From DATEAX01 sp035288145 (lineage in GTDB: Bacteria; Patescibacteriota; UBA1384; UBA12157; JAENIV01), in NCBI GenBank assembly GCA_035288145.1, contig DATEAX010000018.1:1-19628 (forward strand): a DNA stretch of 19,628 bases, read 5' to 3'. The position numbers and the translations under genes were made by a program. The notes below the pieces were generated by a model. The model saw only the letters and a list, made by a program, of their open reading frames with translations. It was not told where the DNA came from and searched no databases. Every line of letters begins with the position of its first letter. Within the stretch, counting starts at the first letter, position 1. Below are positions 6,116 to 12,579 of this stretch, piece by piece.

Positions 6116-7183
6116 TCAATAGACCATCATCTTAAACGCTTTGGGATCAATCGCCCAGGCCAGAGCGTTGTCAATCGTAATTTCCCCTTTGGAAACCAGT
6201 TCGGCCAGGACTTTGTCCATACTAATCATCCCTTCGGAGGCCGAGGTCTGGATGATATTCGGCAGTTGATGGGTTTTTCCTTCGCGGATGGTGGCCCGGA
6301 CCGCCGAATTGGCAACCATTATTTCGCAGGCCACGGTTCGGCCACCGGAGGTTTTCGGCAATAGCCGCTGGGAAACGACCCCCAGCAAGACATTCGCCAG
6401 CTGCATCCTGACCTGCTGCTGCTGATGGGGCGGAAAAACGTCAATGATGCGGTCGGCGGTTTGAGCCGCGGAATTGGTGTGCAAAGTCGTAAATACCAAG
6501 TGACCTGTTTCCGCGAGCGTCAAAGCGGCGTCAATCGTTTCCAGGTCCCGCATTTCGCCGACTAAAATGACATTGGGGTCTTCGCGGAGCGAGGAACGAA
6601 GCGCCCTCGCAAAGGAATTGGTGTCCGAGCCGACTTCTCTTTGGGAGATGATTGATTTTTTGTGGTCAAAGACATATTCAATCGGGTCTTCAATGGTGAC
6701 AATGTGTTCCGAGCGGCTCTCGTTGATGCGTTCGACGAGGGCGGCTAAGGTGGTGGATTTGCCGTGACCAGTGGGACCCGTGATAATCAGAAACCCTTGG
6801 GAAGGAGCGGTAAATTTCTCCAAAATCGGCGGCAGACCCAGCTCCGAGAGCCCCTTAATCAGCTTAGGAATAAACCGCAAAGAGGCGGCAAAGTTTCCCT
6901 TTTGAAAATAGGTGTTGGTCCGAAAGCGGGTCGTCTGATAGCCGAAAGAAAAATCAAGTTCTTTTTGGGTCTTAAGGCGCGCCAATTGTTCCTCGGTCAT
7001 AAACGACTGGACCAAGCGGGTAACGCTTTCCGAATTGAGCGACCCTTCGCCGGGAACAGTCGAGAGCCGGCCGTCAACCCTCAAAACCGGGGGCACGCCC
7101 ACGGTTAAGTGAAGGTCTGACGCCTTACGCTCGATGGCCAAATCCAAAAGTTTTTTCATCTCCGGATCCAAAGTTGTTTGCAT
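6116..7183 (-). CDS. pilT: Type IV pilus retraction ATPase PilT
   Basis: A 355-residue hexameric secretion ATPase. The N-terminal PAS-like domain contains ASDLHLTVGVPPVLRVDG (about 21-38). The Walker A motif is GPTGHGKST (136-144), with His where Ser is usual. The Asp box is IVTIEDPIEYVF (161-172), Walker B NVILVGEMRDLET (204-216) and the His box AETGHLVFTTLHT (224-236). A C-terminal ATIREGK matches the AIRE motif needed for retraction, and this and the short N-terminus separate PilT from PilB. AAAGGAG sits at good spacing before the ATG. It drives pilus disassembly and thus twitching or DNA uptake. It lies downstream of pilB, with a repeat element between them. Confidence 0.96.
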   Translation of the reverse strand: MQTTLDPEMKKLLDLAIERKASDLHLTVGVPPVLRVDGRLSTVPGEGSLNSESVTRLVQSFMTEEQLARLKTQKELDFSFGYQTTRFRTNTYFQKGNFAASLRFIPKLIKGLSELGLPPILEKFTAPSQGFLIITGPTGHGKSTTLAALVERINESRSEHIVTIEDPIEYVFDHKKSIISQREVGSDTNSFARALRSSLREDPNVILVGEMRDLETIDAALTLAETGHLVFTTLHTNSAAQTADRIIDVFPPHQQQQVRMQLANVLLGVVSQRLLPKTSGGRTVACEIMVANSAVRATIREGKTHQLPNIIQTSASEGMISMDKVLAELVSKGEITIDNALAWAIDPKAFKMMVY

Positions 7184-7202
7184 AAAATGCTCCTTTCAGT
7201 CG

Positions 7203-7324
7203 CTTAATTGAATTTTAAGATAACTAAGAGAATTAAGATAACCAGATAATTAAGTTTTTTGCTCAAAAATCTATTATCATAATCTCGATTCTCTCAATTA
7301 TCTTAATCCTCTTGATTCTCTCGT
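7203..7324. mobile_element. Gene-less S23-type inverted-repeat element (MITE-like)
   Basis: The gap between pilB and pilT consists of two arms of 9-bp units around about 18 bases of spacer. Read on the minus strand, the first arm (7324-7271) has GAGAATCAA, GAGGATTAA, GATAATTGA and GAGAATCGA. The second arm (7254-7203), read on the plus strand, has GATAACTAA, GAGAATTAA, GATAACCA and GATAATTAA. The plus-strand arm closely matches the 4494-4534 arm of the S23 element (GATAACTGA, GATAATCA, GATAATTAA), and the other resembles 4894-4951. It therefore looks like an internally deleted copy that has lost the gene. No ORF is present. Confidence 0.6.
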
Positions 7325-7332
7325 ATTGAAAA

Positions 7333-9588
7333 TCACACCGTTATCACTCTCATCACCTCATTTAAGGTGGTCTGGCCCTTGAGGGCCTTGATAATCCCGT
7401 CCTGCTTCATTGTCGTCATGCCTTCGCGGACCGCCTGGGCCTTTAGCTCCGAGGCCGGTTTATGGGTCAAAACAAGATTTTCCAGTTCCCGAGACATAGT
7501 CAAAACTTCAAAAATGCCGATTCTCCCCTTGTAGCCCAGCTCGCATTGGTCACAGCCCGCACCCTCGAAGAATTGATAGGGTTTGGGCTGATTGAATTTC
7601 AAAATTTCCGCCTCGACTTCTTTTAAAATCGGCGCCGGAATATGGGCTTGGCGCTTGCAATGGGGGCAGAGCTTGCGCACTAAACGCTGGGCAATGATAG
7701 CGTTGATTAAGGAAGTCAGAAAAAACGGCTCCACTCCCATATCGATAATCCGGGGTAAAGCGCCGGCGGCGTCATTGGTATGGAGGGTCGATAAGACCAA
7801 GTGACCGGTTAAAGCCGCGTGGGTTGCCAAAGAGGCGGTTTCCGAATCGCGGATTTCGCCGACCATAATAATGTTCGGGTCCTGACGGACAACGCTCCGC
7901 AACCCATTGGCAAAAGTAAAGCCAATTTTCGGTTTAATCTGGCACTGGTTTAAGCCCGGGATTTCGTATTCTACCGGGTCTTCCAAGGTAATGATGTTCA
8001 CCGAGGCATTGGAAATGCGGTTTAAAATCGCATACAAAGTCGTTGTTTTGCCCGAGCCGGTCGGGCCTGTGGCCAAAATCACCCCGTAGGGCTTGTTCAT
8101 ATTGTTTAAAAGAATTTTCAGGGCCCGGCCGCCAAGACCCAATTCTTCAAGGGTATAGAGATGGGCGGATTTATCCAAAATTCTCATAGCAATTTTTTCG
8201 CCGTGGATGGTGGGCAAAGTGGAAATTCGGAGGTCAATCCCGTGACCCAAAGCAATGCAGTCAAATCGGCCGTCTTGGGGGATGCGGGCTTCGTCAATTT
8301 TAAGCTTGGATAAAATTTTTATCCGTGAAACGATGGCCGGCTGAATATCCACCGGAAGTTTGATAATGTCTCGCAGAAGTCCGTCAATTCGGAAACGGAC
8401 TCGGATATTTTTTTCCGCCGGCTCGATGTGAATGTCCGAGGCCTTTTTTAAGACCGCCAAAATTATCGCCGCGGCAACGATTTTCGGCACATGGCCCGAG
8501 CGGGCGATTTCTTCCAAATCCTGAACCTCGCGGACTGTTTCTCCCACAAATTTATCCAGGTCATTCTCGTTAGGCATCACCAAGGGCTGGGAGACCTTGC
8601 TCTTGACTTCCGGAATTTCCTCCCCGGGCTTCTCTTCTTGGGGAATCCCCACTTCCTTAAGATGCTCTGGCGGTTCTTCGCGGACTTCTTCCGGCTCTTC
8701 TTTTTCCTTGGGCGGCGGGGCGGGTTTTTCTTGGGGCTCAAGCACCGGGATTTCCGCCTTGGGCGGCGGGGCGGGTTTTTCTTCCGGTGGTTGGACAATT
8801 TTTAATTCTTCCGGCTGGTAAAAACGCATCGCCCGTTTTATTTCCGAAGGCGTAACTTGGTATTCCTCAATGGCAATGTCATTTTTTTCCTTGACAAAAT
8901 CGAGGATTTCCCGCAGTTTTTTGTCATCCGGGTCAACAACCGCCACTTTGATAAACGAAGGGTGAGGCGCTTCGAAAACCACCATTTGATATTTTTCAGC
9001 AATATCTTGGGGAAATTTGCTAATCACACCAAAGGGGATTTCGATTTTATCGAGTTCGATGGTCTTGAATTGTTTGGCCGAGGCGGGAGCGGGAATAGGC
9101 GTTTTGGGCAGGGCAGGCGGAGTCATTTTGGCTGGGGCAAGCGGCTGGTGATATTGATTGGTTGCCGACTGAAAATCGGCGGAGGTTGTCACGCCCAAGT
9201 CAACCTGAAAACTTTTGTCTTTTTCGAGCTTGGCTAAAACATCCTGAAGATGGATAGTTAACTTCGCCGGTTCGGCAATGGCGATATGGACGGTTTCCGG
9301 GACGGTTTTCTCAATTTCATAAGCAATAATTTTGTATTCCCGGGCTAATTTTTCCGGCACGCGCGAAAGGGCTTCCGGGGGAATTTGCCGGTCTTTTAAA
9401 GAAACAAAGGGAAGGCCATAAAGAGCGGCGTAGGCCCGGGCAATGTCTTCTGCCGAAACCATTTCCTCGCTTTGAAGCCGATTTTCCACTTCAGAATTGG
9501 AAAGCCCTCGCCAAGATAAAGCAATGTCTTCTTTGACTTTGCCCTGACTTTGAAGAACATTGATTAATTTTTTATCTTTAATTTCCAA
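7333..9588 (-). CDS. pilB: Type IV pilus extension ATPase PilB (GspE family)
   Basis: A 751-residue ATPase, clearly longer than typical PilB (about 560-570). The N-terminal MshEN/GspE_N-type domain (about 45-150) is followed by a second, related segment (about 178-268, EIPFGVISKFPQDIAEKYQ). A Pro/Glu/Lys-rich linker (about 270-340) holds two copies of EKPAPPPK. The catalytic part has KKASDIHIEP, Walker A GPTGSGKTTT (about 507), Asp box ITLEDPVEYEIPG, Walker B NIIMVGEIRDSET and His box TGHLVLSTLHTND. Four zinc cysteines follow in CPHC and CDQC (about 639 and 674). The start is the TTG at 9586-9588 with AAGGAGGGAG upstream. It is the first gene of the pilus locus, with its own promoter (9629-9658). 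Confidence 0.96.
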   Translation of the reverse strand: MEIKDKKLINVLQSQGKVKEDIALSWRGLSNSEVENRLQSEEMVSAEDIARAYAALYGLPFVSLKDRQIPPEALSRVPEKLAREYKIIAYEIEKTVPETVHIAIAEPAKLTIHLQDVLAKLEKDKSFQVDLGVTTSADFQSATNQYHQPLAPAKMTPPALPKTPIPAPASAKQFKTIELDKIEIPFGVISKFPQDIAEKYQMVVFEAPHPSFIKVAVVDPDDKKLREILDFVKEKNDIAIEEYQVTPSEIKRAMRFYQPEELKIVQPPEEKPAPPPKAEIPVLEPQEKPAPPPKEKEEPEEVREEPPEHLKEVGIPQEEKPGEEIPEVKSKVSQPLVMPNENDLDKFVGETVREVQDLEEIARSGHVPKIVAAAIILAVLKKASDIHIEPAEKNIRVRFRIDGLLRDIIKLPVDIQPAIVSRIKILSKLKIDEARIPQDGRFDCIALGHGIDLRISTLPTIHGEKIAMRILDKSAHLYTLEELGLGGRALKILLNNMNKPYGVILATGPTGSGKTTTLYAILNRISNASVNIITLEDPVEYEIPGLNQCQIKPKIGFTFANGLRSVVRQDPNIIMVGEIRDSETASLATHAALTGHLVLSTLHTNDAAGALPRIIDMGVEPFFLTSLINAIIAQRLVRKLCPHCKRQAHIPAPILKEVEAEILKFNQPKPYQFFEGAGCDQCELGYKGRIGIFEVLTMSRELENLVLTHKPASELKAQAVREGMTTMKQDGIIKALKGQTTLNEVMRVITV
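8706..8783. repeat. 27-bp direct repeat within the pilB linker
   Basis: The same 27 bases occur at 8706-8732 and 8757-8783, 51 bases (17 codons) apart. They encode the two EKPAPPPK motifs. The exact nucleotide identity, not just protein similarity, indicates recent duplication in the linker region. Confidence 0.85.
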
Positions 9589-9590
9589 AA

Positions 9591-9607
9591 CTCCCTCCTT
9601 GGAGGAG
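9591..9607 (-). promoter_or_regulatory. Ribosome binding site of pilB inside an inverted repeat
   Basis: On the minus strand CTCCTCC, two bases, then GGAGGGAG, just before the TTG start. The Shine-Dalgarno can pair with the preceding CTCCTCC (seven pairs, one bulged G; the very tight loop means the inner pairs would open). This could reduce pilB translation. Confidence 0.5.
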
Positions 9608-9628
9608 AAACAAATAATCTCTATCTTT

Positions 9629-9658
9629 ACTATATAATATATAGTAGGGCGGTGTCAA
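9629..9658 (-). promoter_or_regulatory. Promoter of pilB with a 17-bp palindrome
   Basis: A consensus -35 TTGACA (9658-9653) is followed by AT-rich sequence that offers TATATA (16-base spacer) or TATAGT (18-base spacer) as the -10. The -10 region lies in a perfect palindrome, ACTATATA-T-TATATAGT (9629-9645). The palindrome may be an operator or may simply be melting-prone sequence. Confidence 0.65.
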
Positions 9659-9667
9659 TTCTGGGTT

Positions 9668-9997
9668 TTAATGCCCAATTCTGGCGGCAAAATTAAAAGC
9701 GTAAAAATAACGCTCCAGAAAATCAGCCGATGAGCAATACTGATTATCAAAATAATAGTCAACCAAAATCTCCCTCAAGCGAGCGATTTCTTTGAGGGCA
9801 TTCCGATTTTTTTTATCCGCCAGAGTCAAATCCAAGAGTTCCAGCGCCCGCTCAAAGGCGAGCCGCGAGTCTTCCGGGTTTTTCCGCCGCCATTTGATAA
9901 ATCTAAAAACTTCTGAACCCACATTGGCCATCTGTTCATAAATACTTTTCCTAAACCAGTCCTTAGGCTTGAGCCCTTTATGATAAATAATTTTCAT
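9668..9997 (-). CDS. Conserved hypothetical protein, four-helix-like, 109 aa
   Basis: I place the start at the ATG at 9995-9997 (MKIIYHKGLKPKDWF). The reading frame is open for another 54 codons upstream, but these run through the palindrome cluster at 10016-10095 and look non-coding. The protein is helical and charged, with FRFIKWRRKNPEDSRLAFER, ALELLDLTLADKKNR and RLREILVDYYFDNQYCSS. I recall similar short proteins in CPR genomes but know no function. It has no signal peptide or membrane segment. It follows the DUF5674 gene and precedes the pilB promoter. Confidence 0.75.
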   Translation of the reverse strand: MKIIYHKGLKPKDWFRKSIYEQMANVGSEVFRFIKWRRKNPEDSRLAFERALELLDLTLADKKNRNALKEIARLREILVDYYFDNQYCSSADFLERYFYAFNFAARIGH

Positions 9998-10015
9998 TTT
10001 CAAGGGGCTGAATAT

Positions 10016-10095
10016 CCCGATGTTACATCGGGGATGAAGCCTGTTTGGAAACAAGCTTGCCCCGTCGGGGTTACTTCGCAGCTTGCTGCGAAGTA
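10016..10095. repeat. Four consecutive palindromes (REP-like cluster)
   Basis: Within 80 bases lie four hairpins. At 10016-10032 CCCGATGT/ACATCGGG flank one base. At 10037-10058 AAGCCTGTTT/AAACAAGCTT flank GG, with one position that pairs as G-U only in minus-strand RNA. At 10060-10070 CCCCG/CGGGG flank T. At 10072-10095 TACTTCGCAGC/GCTGCGAAGTA, an 11-bp perfect stem, flank TT. The first palindrome is shared with 1768-1795. The cluster fills the whole gap between the DUF5674 gene and the next hypothetical gene. Confidence 0.8.
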
Positions 10096-10097
10096 GT

Positions 10098-10439
10098 TTA
10101 TTTTTGCACCAATTTATTGACAATTTGAACAATTTTTTCGCGTAATTTTTGATTGTCAATGCCGCGGGTCCGATTATTCTGATTAGGACGAAGGTTAATC
10201 ATTGAATCAAATTCAACAAAATCATTATCTTCTTTTTCAGGATACAGATTTATTCCCCACAAATTTTCCTGTCGGGAACCGTTTTTCAAAAGTTCGGCCT
10301 CTTCATCAGCATGCATCGGCGCATCAACGGCCATTGTCTCTCTTTCGATGTCAACAACGGCCTTGACGAAATTGCCGAACATTTTTTGAGACATATTTTT
10401 TAGTTCTTCCAAAGTAATTTTTTGATTAATAATCTTCAT
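10098..10439 (-). CDS. DUF5674 family protein
   Basis: A 113-residue protein with the pattern ITLEELKNMSQKMFGNFVKA, VVDIERETMAVDAPMHADEE, LLKNGSRQENLWGINLYPE and EFDSMINLRPNQNNRTRGID. It matches my recollection of DUF5674, a small family common in CPR and some other bacteria. The repeated acidic residues and conserved ENLWGINLYP core suggest a compact single domain. No catalytic role is known. It starts 11 bases after the stop of the upstream 70-residue gene, with AAGGCGG as the ribosome binding site, so the two are probably cotranscribed. The family call is from memory, without a search. Confidence 0.82.
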   Translation of the reverse strand: MKIINQKITLEELKNMSQKMFGNFVKAVVDIERETMAVDAPMHADEEAELLKNGSRQENLWGINLYPEKEDNDFVEFDSMINLRPNQNNRTRGIDNQKLREKIVQIVNKLVQK

Positions 10440-10450
10440 ATCCGCCGCCT

Positions 10451-10663
10451 TCAGGCATTCAATGGATGAAAAGATGCCGCCGATTTCTTACGGCAGAGTG
10501 TCATTAAATCTTCGTTGGGGCTATTCCAAATTTGTTCAACTTTTTGCTTGATGGGAAAAGTTTTTGCTTCAACAATCGGCGGAACTTCAGTGGTTATTTG
10601 ATCATAGACCTCCTCACGAACAATATTTCTGATTCGTTTTAAATCGTTTTTATCCAAGGCCAT
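10451..10663 (-). CDS. Small hypothetical protein, 70 aa
   Basis: Starts MALDKNDLKRIRNIVREEVYDQI, a helical, charged opening that resembles short coiled-coil proteins common in CPR (MALTKEDL-type starts). In those proteins a long coiled coil follows; here the protein ends after 70 residues in the non-helical SAASFHPLNA. It may therefore be a shortened member. It has an extended -10 promoter (10686-10694), a GAGGGG ribosome binding site and an ATG at 10661-10663. It sits where secE often follows tRNA-Trp in other bacteria but does not resemble SecE and has no membrane helix. Confidence 0.6.
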   Translation of the reverse strand: MALDKNDLKRIRNIVREEVYDQITTEVPPIVEAKTFPIKQKVEQIWNSPNEDLMTLCRKKSAASFHPLNA

Positions 10664-10685
10664 TTTTTAACCCCTCTCAAATATA

Positions 10686-10694
10686 ATTATATCA
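10686..10694 (-). promoter_or_regulatory. Extended -10 promoter for the 70-aa gene and DUF5674
   Basis: TGATATAAT on the minus strand (10694-10686) is a perfect extended -10. No good -35 is visible at 16-18 bases. The expected start is near 10679, about 16 bases before the ATG. It lies between tRNA-Trp and the gene. Confidence 0.55.
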
Positions 10695-10712
10695 TAATTT
10701 TAAAAAACAACT

Positions 10713-10786
10713 TGGCAGGCCTGGAGCGAATCGGACGCCCGACTGTGGTTTTGGAGACCACCGTTTTACCACTAAACTACAGGCCC
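10713..10786 (-). tRNA. tRNA-Trp (CCA)
   Basis: A full cloverleaf with acceptor GGGCCTG/CAGGCCT (G-U first pair), D-arm GTTT/AAAC, anticodon stem GTGGT/ACCAC, loop CTCCAAA with anticodon CCA (10752-10754), T-stem GGGCG/CGCTC, discriminator G73 and encoded CCA. The T-loop is TCCGATT, with C at position 55 where U (pseudouridine) is nearly universal. Its place after rpmG follows the usual bacterial order. Confidence 0.93.
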
Positions 10787-10819
10787 AAAAATAAAATATC
10801 GAAGCTCAAAATGCAAATA

Positions 10820-10999
10820 CTACTTCTTCGCCTTGGCGATTTTCACTTCTTTATGCAGGGTATGCTTGCGATCTCTTTTACAGAATTTCATGAGCTGCAA
10901 TTTTTCTTTGTTTTCGGTGGGGTTTTTACTCGTGGTGTAATTTCGCGACTTGCACACGCTACATTCAAGTTGGATTAAGATTGCCTTGGCTTTGGCCAT
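10820..10999 (-). CDS. rpmG: Ribosomal protein bL33
   Basis: A 59-residue protein beginning MAKAKAILIQLECSVCKSRN and continuing YTTSKNPTENKEKLQLMKFC and KRDRKHTLHKEVK, the bL33 pattern. It has CxxC (Cys13, Cys16) and a third Cys at position 40, but the fourth zinc ligand is Asp (FCKRD), so zinc binding is probably partial or lost. GAAAGGAAA precedes the ATG. It lies between tRNA-Thr and tRNA-Trp, as in many bacteria where tRNA genes flank rpmG upstream of secE-nusG. Those genes are not in this window. Confidence 0.95.
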   Translation of the reverse strand: MAKAKAILIQLECSVCKSRNYTTSKNPTENKEKLQLMKFCKRDRKHTLHKEVKIAKAKK

Positions 11000-11022
11000 A
11001 ATTTCCTTTCTATAGTGGTGTG

Positions 11023-11094
11023 AGCCGATGAGAGGATTCGGACCTCCGACCTACTGTTTACAAAACAGTTGCTCTACCACTGAGCTACATCGGC
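11023..11094 (-). tRNA. tRNA-Thr (TGT)
   Basis: Acceptor GCCGATG/CATCGGC, D-arm GCTC/GAGC, anticodon stem ACTGT/ACAGT with loop TTTGTAA (anticodon TGT), T-stem GGAGG/CCTCT, discriminator T73. CCA is not encoded (TCAC follows), unlike its neighbours. The T-loop is TCCGAAT, again with C55. Confidence 0.93.
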
Positions 11095-11103
11095 ATACCC
11101 AAG

Positions 11104-11178
11104 TGGAGCCCGGAATCGGATTTGAACCGACGACCTACTCCTTACCATGGAGTTGCTCTACCGCTGAGCTATCCGGGC
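11104..11178 (-). tRNA. tRNA-Thr (GGT)
   Basis: Acceptor GCCCGGA/TCCGGGC, D-arm GCTC/GAGC, anticodon stem ACTCC/GGAGT with loop ATGGTAA (anticodon GGT), T-stem GTCGG/CCGAT, T-loop TTCAAAT, discriminator T73 and encoded CCA. It lies one base from tRNA-Tyr, so processing of a common precursor is expected. Confidence 0.95.
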
Positions 11179-11179
11179 T

Positions 11180-11265
11180 TGGTGCTGGGAGAGGGATTCG
11201 AACCCCCGAAGGCATAAGCCGCCTGATTTACAGTCAGGTGCGTTTGACCGCTTCGCTATCCCAGC
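11180..11265 (-). tRNA. tRNA-Tyr (GTA)
   Basis: A class II tRNA with acceptor GCTGGGA/TCCCAGC, anticodon stem CCTGA/TCAGG with loop CTGTAAA (anticodon GTA), a long variable arm (CGGCTTATGCCTTC), T-stem GGGGG/CCCTC, T-loop TTCGAAT, A73 and encoded CCA. It is the first gene of the tRNA-rpmG-tRNA transcription unit. Confidence 0.96.
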
Positions 11266-11283
11266 CAATATCGCCTCTTCCCT

Positions 11284-11312
11284 ATTTTATCATCATCAGA
11301 AAAATTTCTCAA
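11284..11312 (-). promoter_or_regulatory. Promoter of the tRNA-rpmG cluster
   Basis: TTGAGA (11312-11307), a 17-base spacer and TAAAAT (11289-11284) with an extended -10 TG. The predicted start is about 12 bases before tRNA-Tyr. It lies between the TPR gene and the tRNAs. Confidence 0.65.
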
Positions 11313-11352
11313 CCATAAAAAAGAGTCCTCAAATCCCCAAATCTTTAACCGA

Positions 11353-11847
11353 CTACTTCTTCTTCTTTTCCTTTTCGTAGAGTTTTTGAGCCCGCTTCAA
11401 GAGCCGGTCGTATTTGCGATTCTTTTTATCAAGCGTCAAGGCCTTTTGAAAAGAGTCCGTCGCCTTAAAATAATCCTTAAGACCCATAAACGCTAAACCT
11501 AAATTGACGTGCCGCGAGGCCAAATCCGGCTCCAATTTCATCGCCTGACAAAAAGCGTCTTTGGCATCGTAGTAATTTTTTTGCTCAAGATAAATACAGC
11601 CCAGGCGGGAATAAATTTTGGCATTATCCGGGTCCTCGGCCGCGGCTTTAATGTAGAGGGCTTCCGATTTCTGATAGTTTTTTTGCTCGAAAGCGTCATC
11701 AGCTTGGGCAATCAAACCGTAGAGACCGATTTCTTCCGAAGTAACGCTTTGCTGTTCCAATCTTTTCTTGCGGGCATCAGGCAGTCGCCGGGCAATAAGA
11801 ATTAAGATGACCACCACGGCCAAAACCACTAAAAGATTCCAAATCAT
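11353..11847 (-). CDS. Membrane-anchored TPR protein
   Basis: A 164-residue protein with one N-terminal transmembrane helix (WNLLVVLAVVVILILIARRL, about 3-22). Three to four tetratricopeptide repeats follow: ADDAFEQKNYQKSEALYIKAA, then IYSRLGCIYLEQKNYYDAKD and VNLGLAFMGLKDYFKATDSF. The tail is Lys-rich. TPRs are protein-binding scaffolds, so it probably assembles a complex at the cytoplasmic face or just outside the membrane. Its first codon overlaps the stop of the PSP1 gene by four bases (ATGA), indicating coupled translation. The last genes of the holB-PSP1 operon differ between bacteria; the function here is not known. Confidence 0.85.
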   Translation of the reverse strand: MIWNLLVVLAVVVILILIARRLPDARKKRLEQQSVTSEEIGLYGLIAQADDAFEQKNYQKSEALYIKAAAEDPDNAKIYSRLGCIYLEQKNYYDAKDAFCQAMKLEPDLASRHVNLGLAFMGLKDYFKATDSFQKALTLDKKNRKYDRLLKRAQKLYEKEKKKK

Positions 11848-12530
11848 ATTTTCTTTTCCTTTTTAACTTTTGCTTCAGTTTTTTGGTAATTTCCCAATTC
11901 ATAGGAAAGACAGCACATCAATTTTCCGCAACAGCCAGTTATCTTGCCCACTCCTTGAGGGGCAAGTTCTTGGACTTGAGCCATTTCCAAATTAATATTT
12001 TCCAAATTATTCAAGAATTTGGCGCAGCAGAGTTCCCGGCCGCACCGGCCGATACCCCCAAAAAAACGGGCTTCTTCGCGGGCGCCCACCTGCTGAAGAC
12101 GAATGATTTTTTGAAAAGTTTTCGCCAAATCCAAAACCAGACCCCGAAAATCAACCCTGCCCTTGGCAGAAAAATAAAAAGTCAGTTTTTTTTGGTCAAA
12201 AGATAAATCGGCATCCAAAATCGTCATTTTGAGATTATGGCGAAAAACTTTGGTTTGCCCCTCTTCGATAAAACCTCGGGCAAGATTTTTCAGCTCGCAC
12301 TGCCGGCAGCGGTCTTCTGAAGTCATTGCCCTTAAAATTTGCCCCAAACTATCTTCGATATCAACATCGGCGGGAGGCGAATCCAAAGTTCTCCCCTCTT
12401 CGACAATATCTTCGGTTTCCACCAAAACCGCCTGGTTAGGTTTTACTTTAAGGGGTTTTCCTTGTTCGTCGCGATCCGAAAAGGCATTAATTTTTCCAAT
12501 GGAATTAATCCGCACCAAAATTTTCTTCAT
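11844..12530 (-). CDS. PSP1 domain protein (RicT/YaaT-like)
   Basis: A 228-residue protein with the PSP1 core: LTFYFSAKGRVDFRGLVLDL, IIRLQQVGAREEARFFGGIG, RCGRELCCAKFL and the second cysteine cluster GKITGCCGKLMCCLSYE. The paired CC motifs match the Fe-S binding cysteines of RicT/YaaT, which in Bacillus acts with RicA and RicF in RNA processing and phosphorelay control. The family is nearly always next to holB, as here. Partners RicA and RicF are not visible, so the function may differ. GGGAG precedes the ATG at 12528-12530. Confidence 0.92.
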   Translation of the reverse strand: MKKILVRINSIGKINAFSDRDEQGKPLKVKPNQAVLVETEDIVEEGRTLDSPPADVDIEDSLGQILRAMTSEDRCRQCELKNLARGFIEEGQTKVFRHNLKMTILDADLSFDQKKLTFYFSAKGRVDFRGLVLDLAKTFQKIIRLQQVGAREEARFFGGIGRCGRELCCAKFLNNLENINLEMAQVQELAPQGVGKITGCCGKLMCCLSYELGNYQKTEAKVKKEKKI

Positions 12531-12553
12531 CTCGCTCCCTTTGGTCGCTCGAT
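12529..12553. repeat. Short repeat-like motif in the holB-PSP1 gap
   Basis: On the minus strand GAGCGACCAAAGGGAGCGAG contains GAGCGA twice and supplies the PSP1 ribosome binding site. It resembles a motif (GAGCGACC...GGGAGCGA) that I recall as a dispersed repeat in diverse bacteria. A related CGACC-TTT-GGTCG hairpin is at 13339-13351. Confidence 0.4.
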
Positions 12554-12579
12554 GTAAACTCTGCTCCTTAATTAAAACA

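Noticed and set aside
8491..8821. ORFs opposite and out of frame in the pilB linker
   Set aside because: They are mirror frames of a GC-rich, Pro-coding repeat with no ribosome binding site and no family resemblance.
9998..10159. Upstream extension of the 109-residue hypothetical protein
   Set aside because: The extra 54 codons translate the palindrome cluster and overlap the DUF5674 gene; the ATG at 9997 gives a compact protein.
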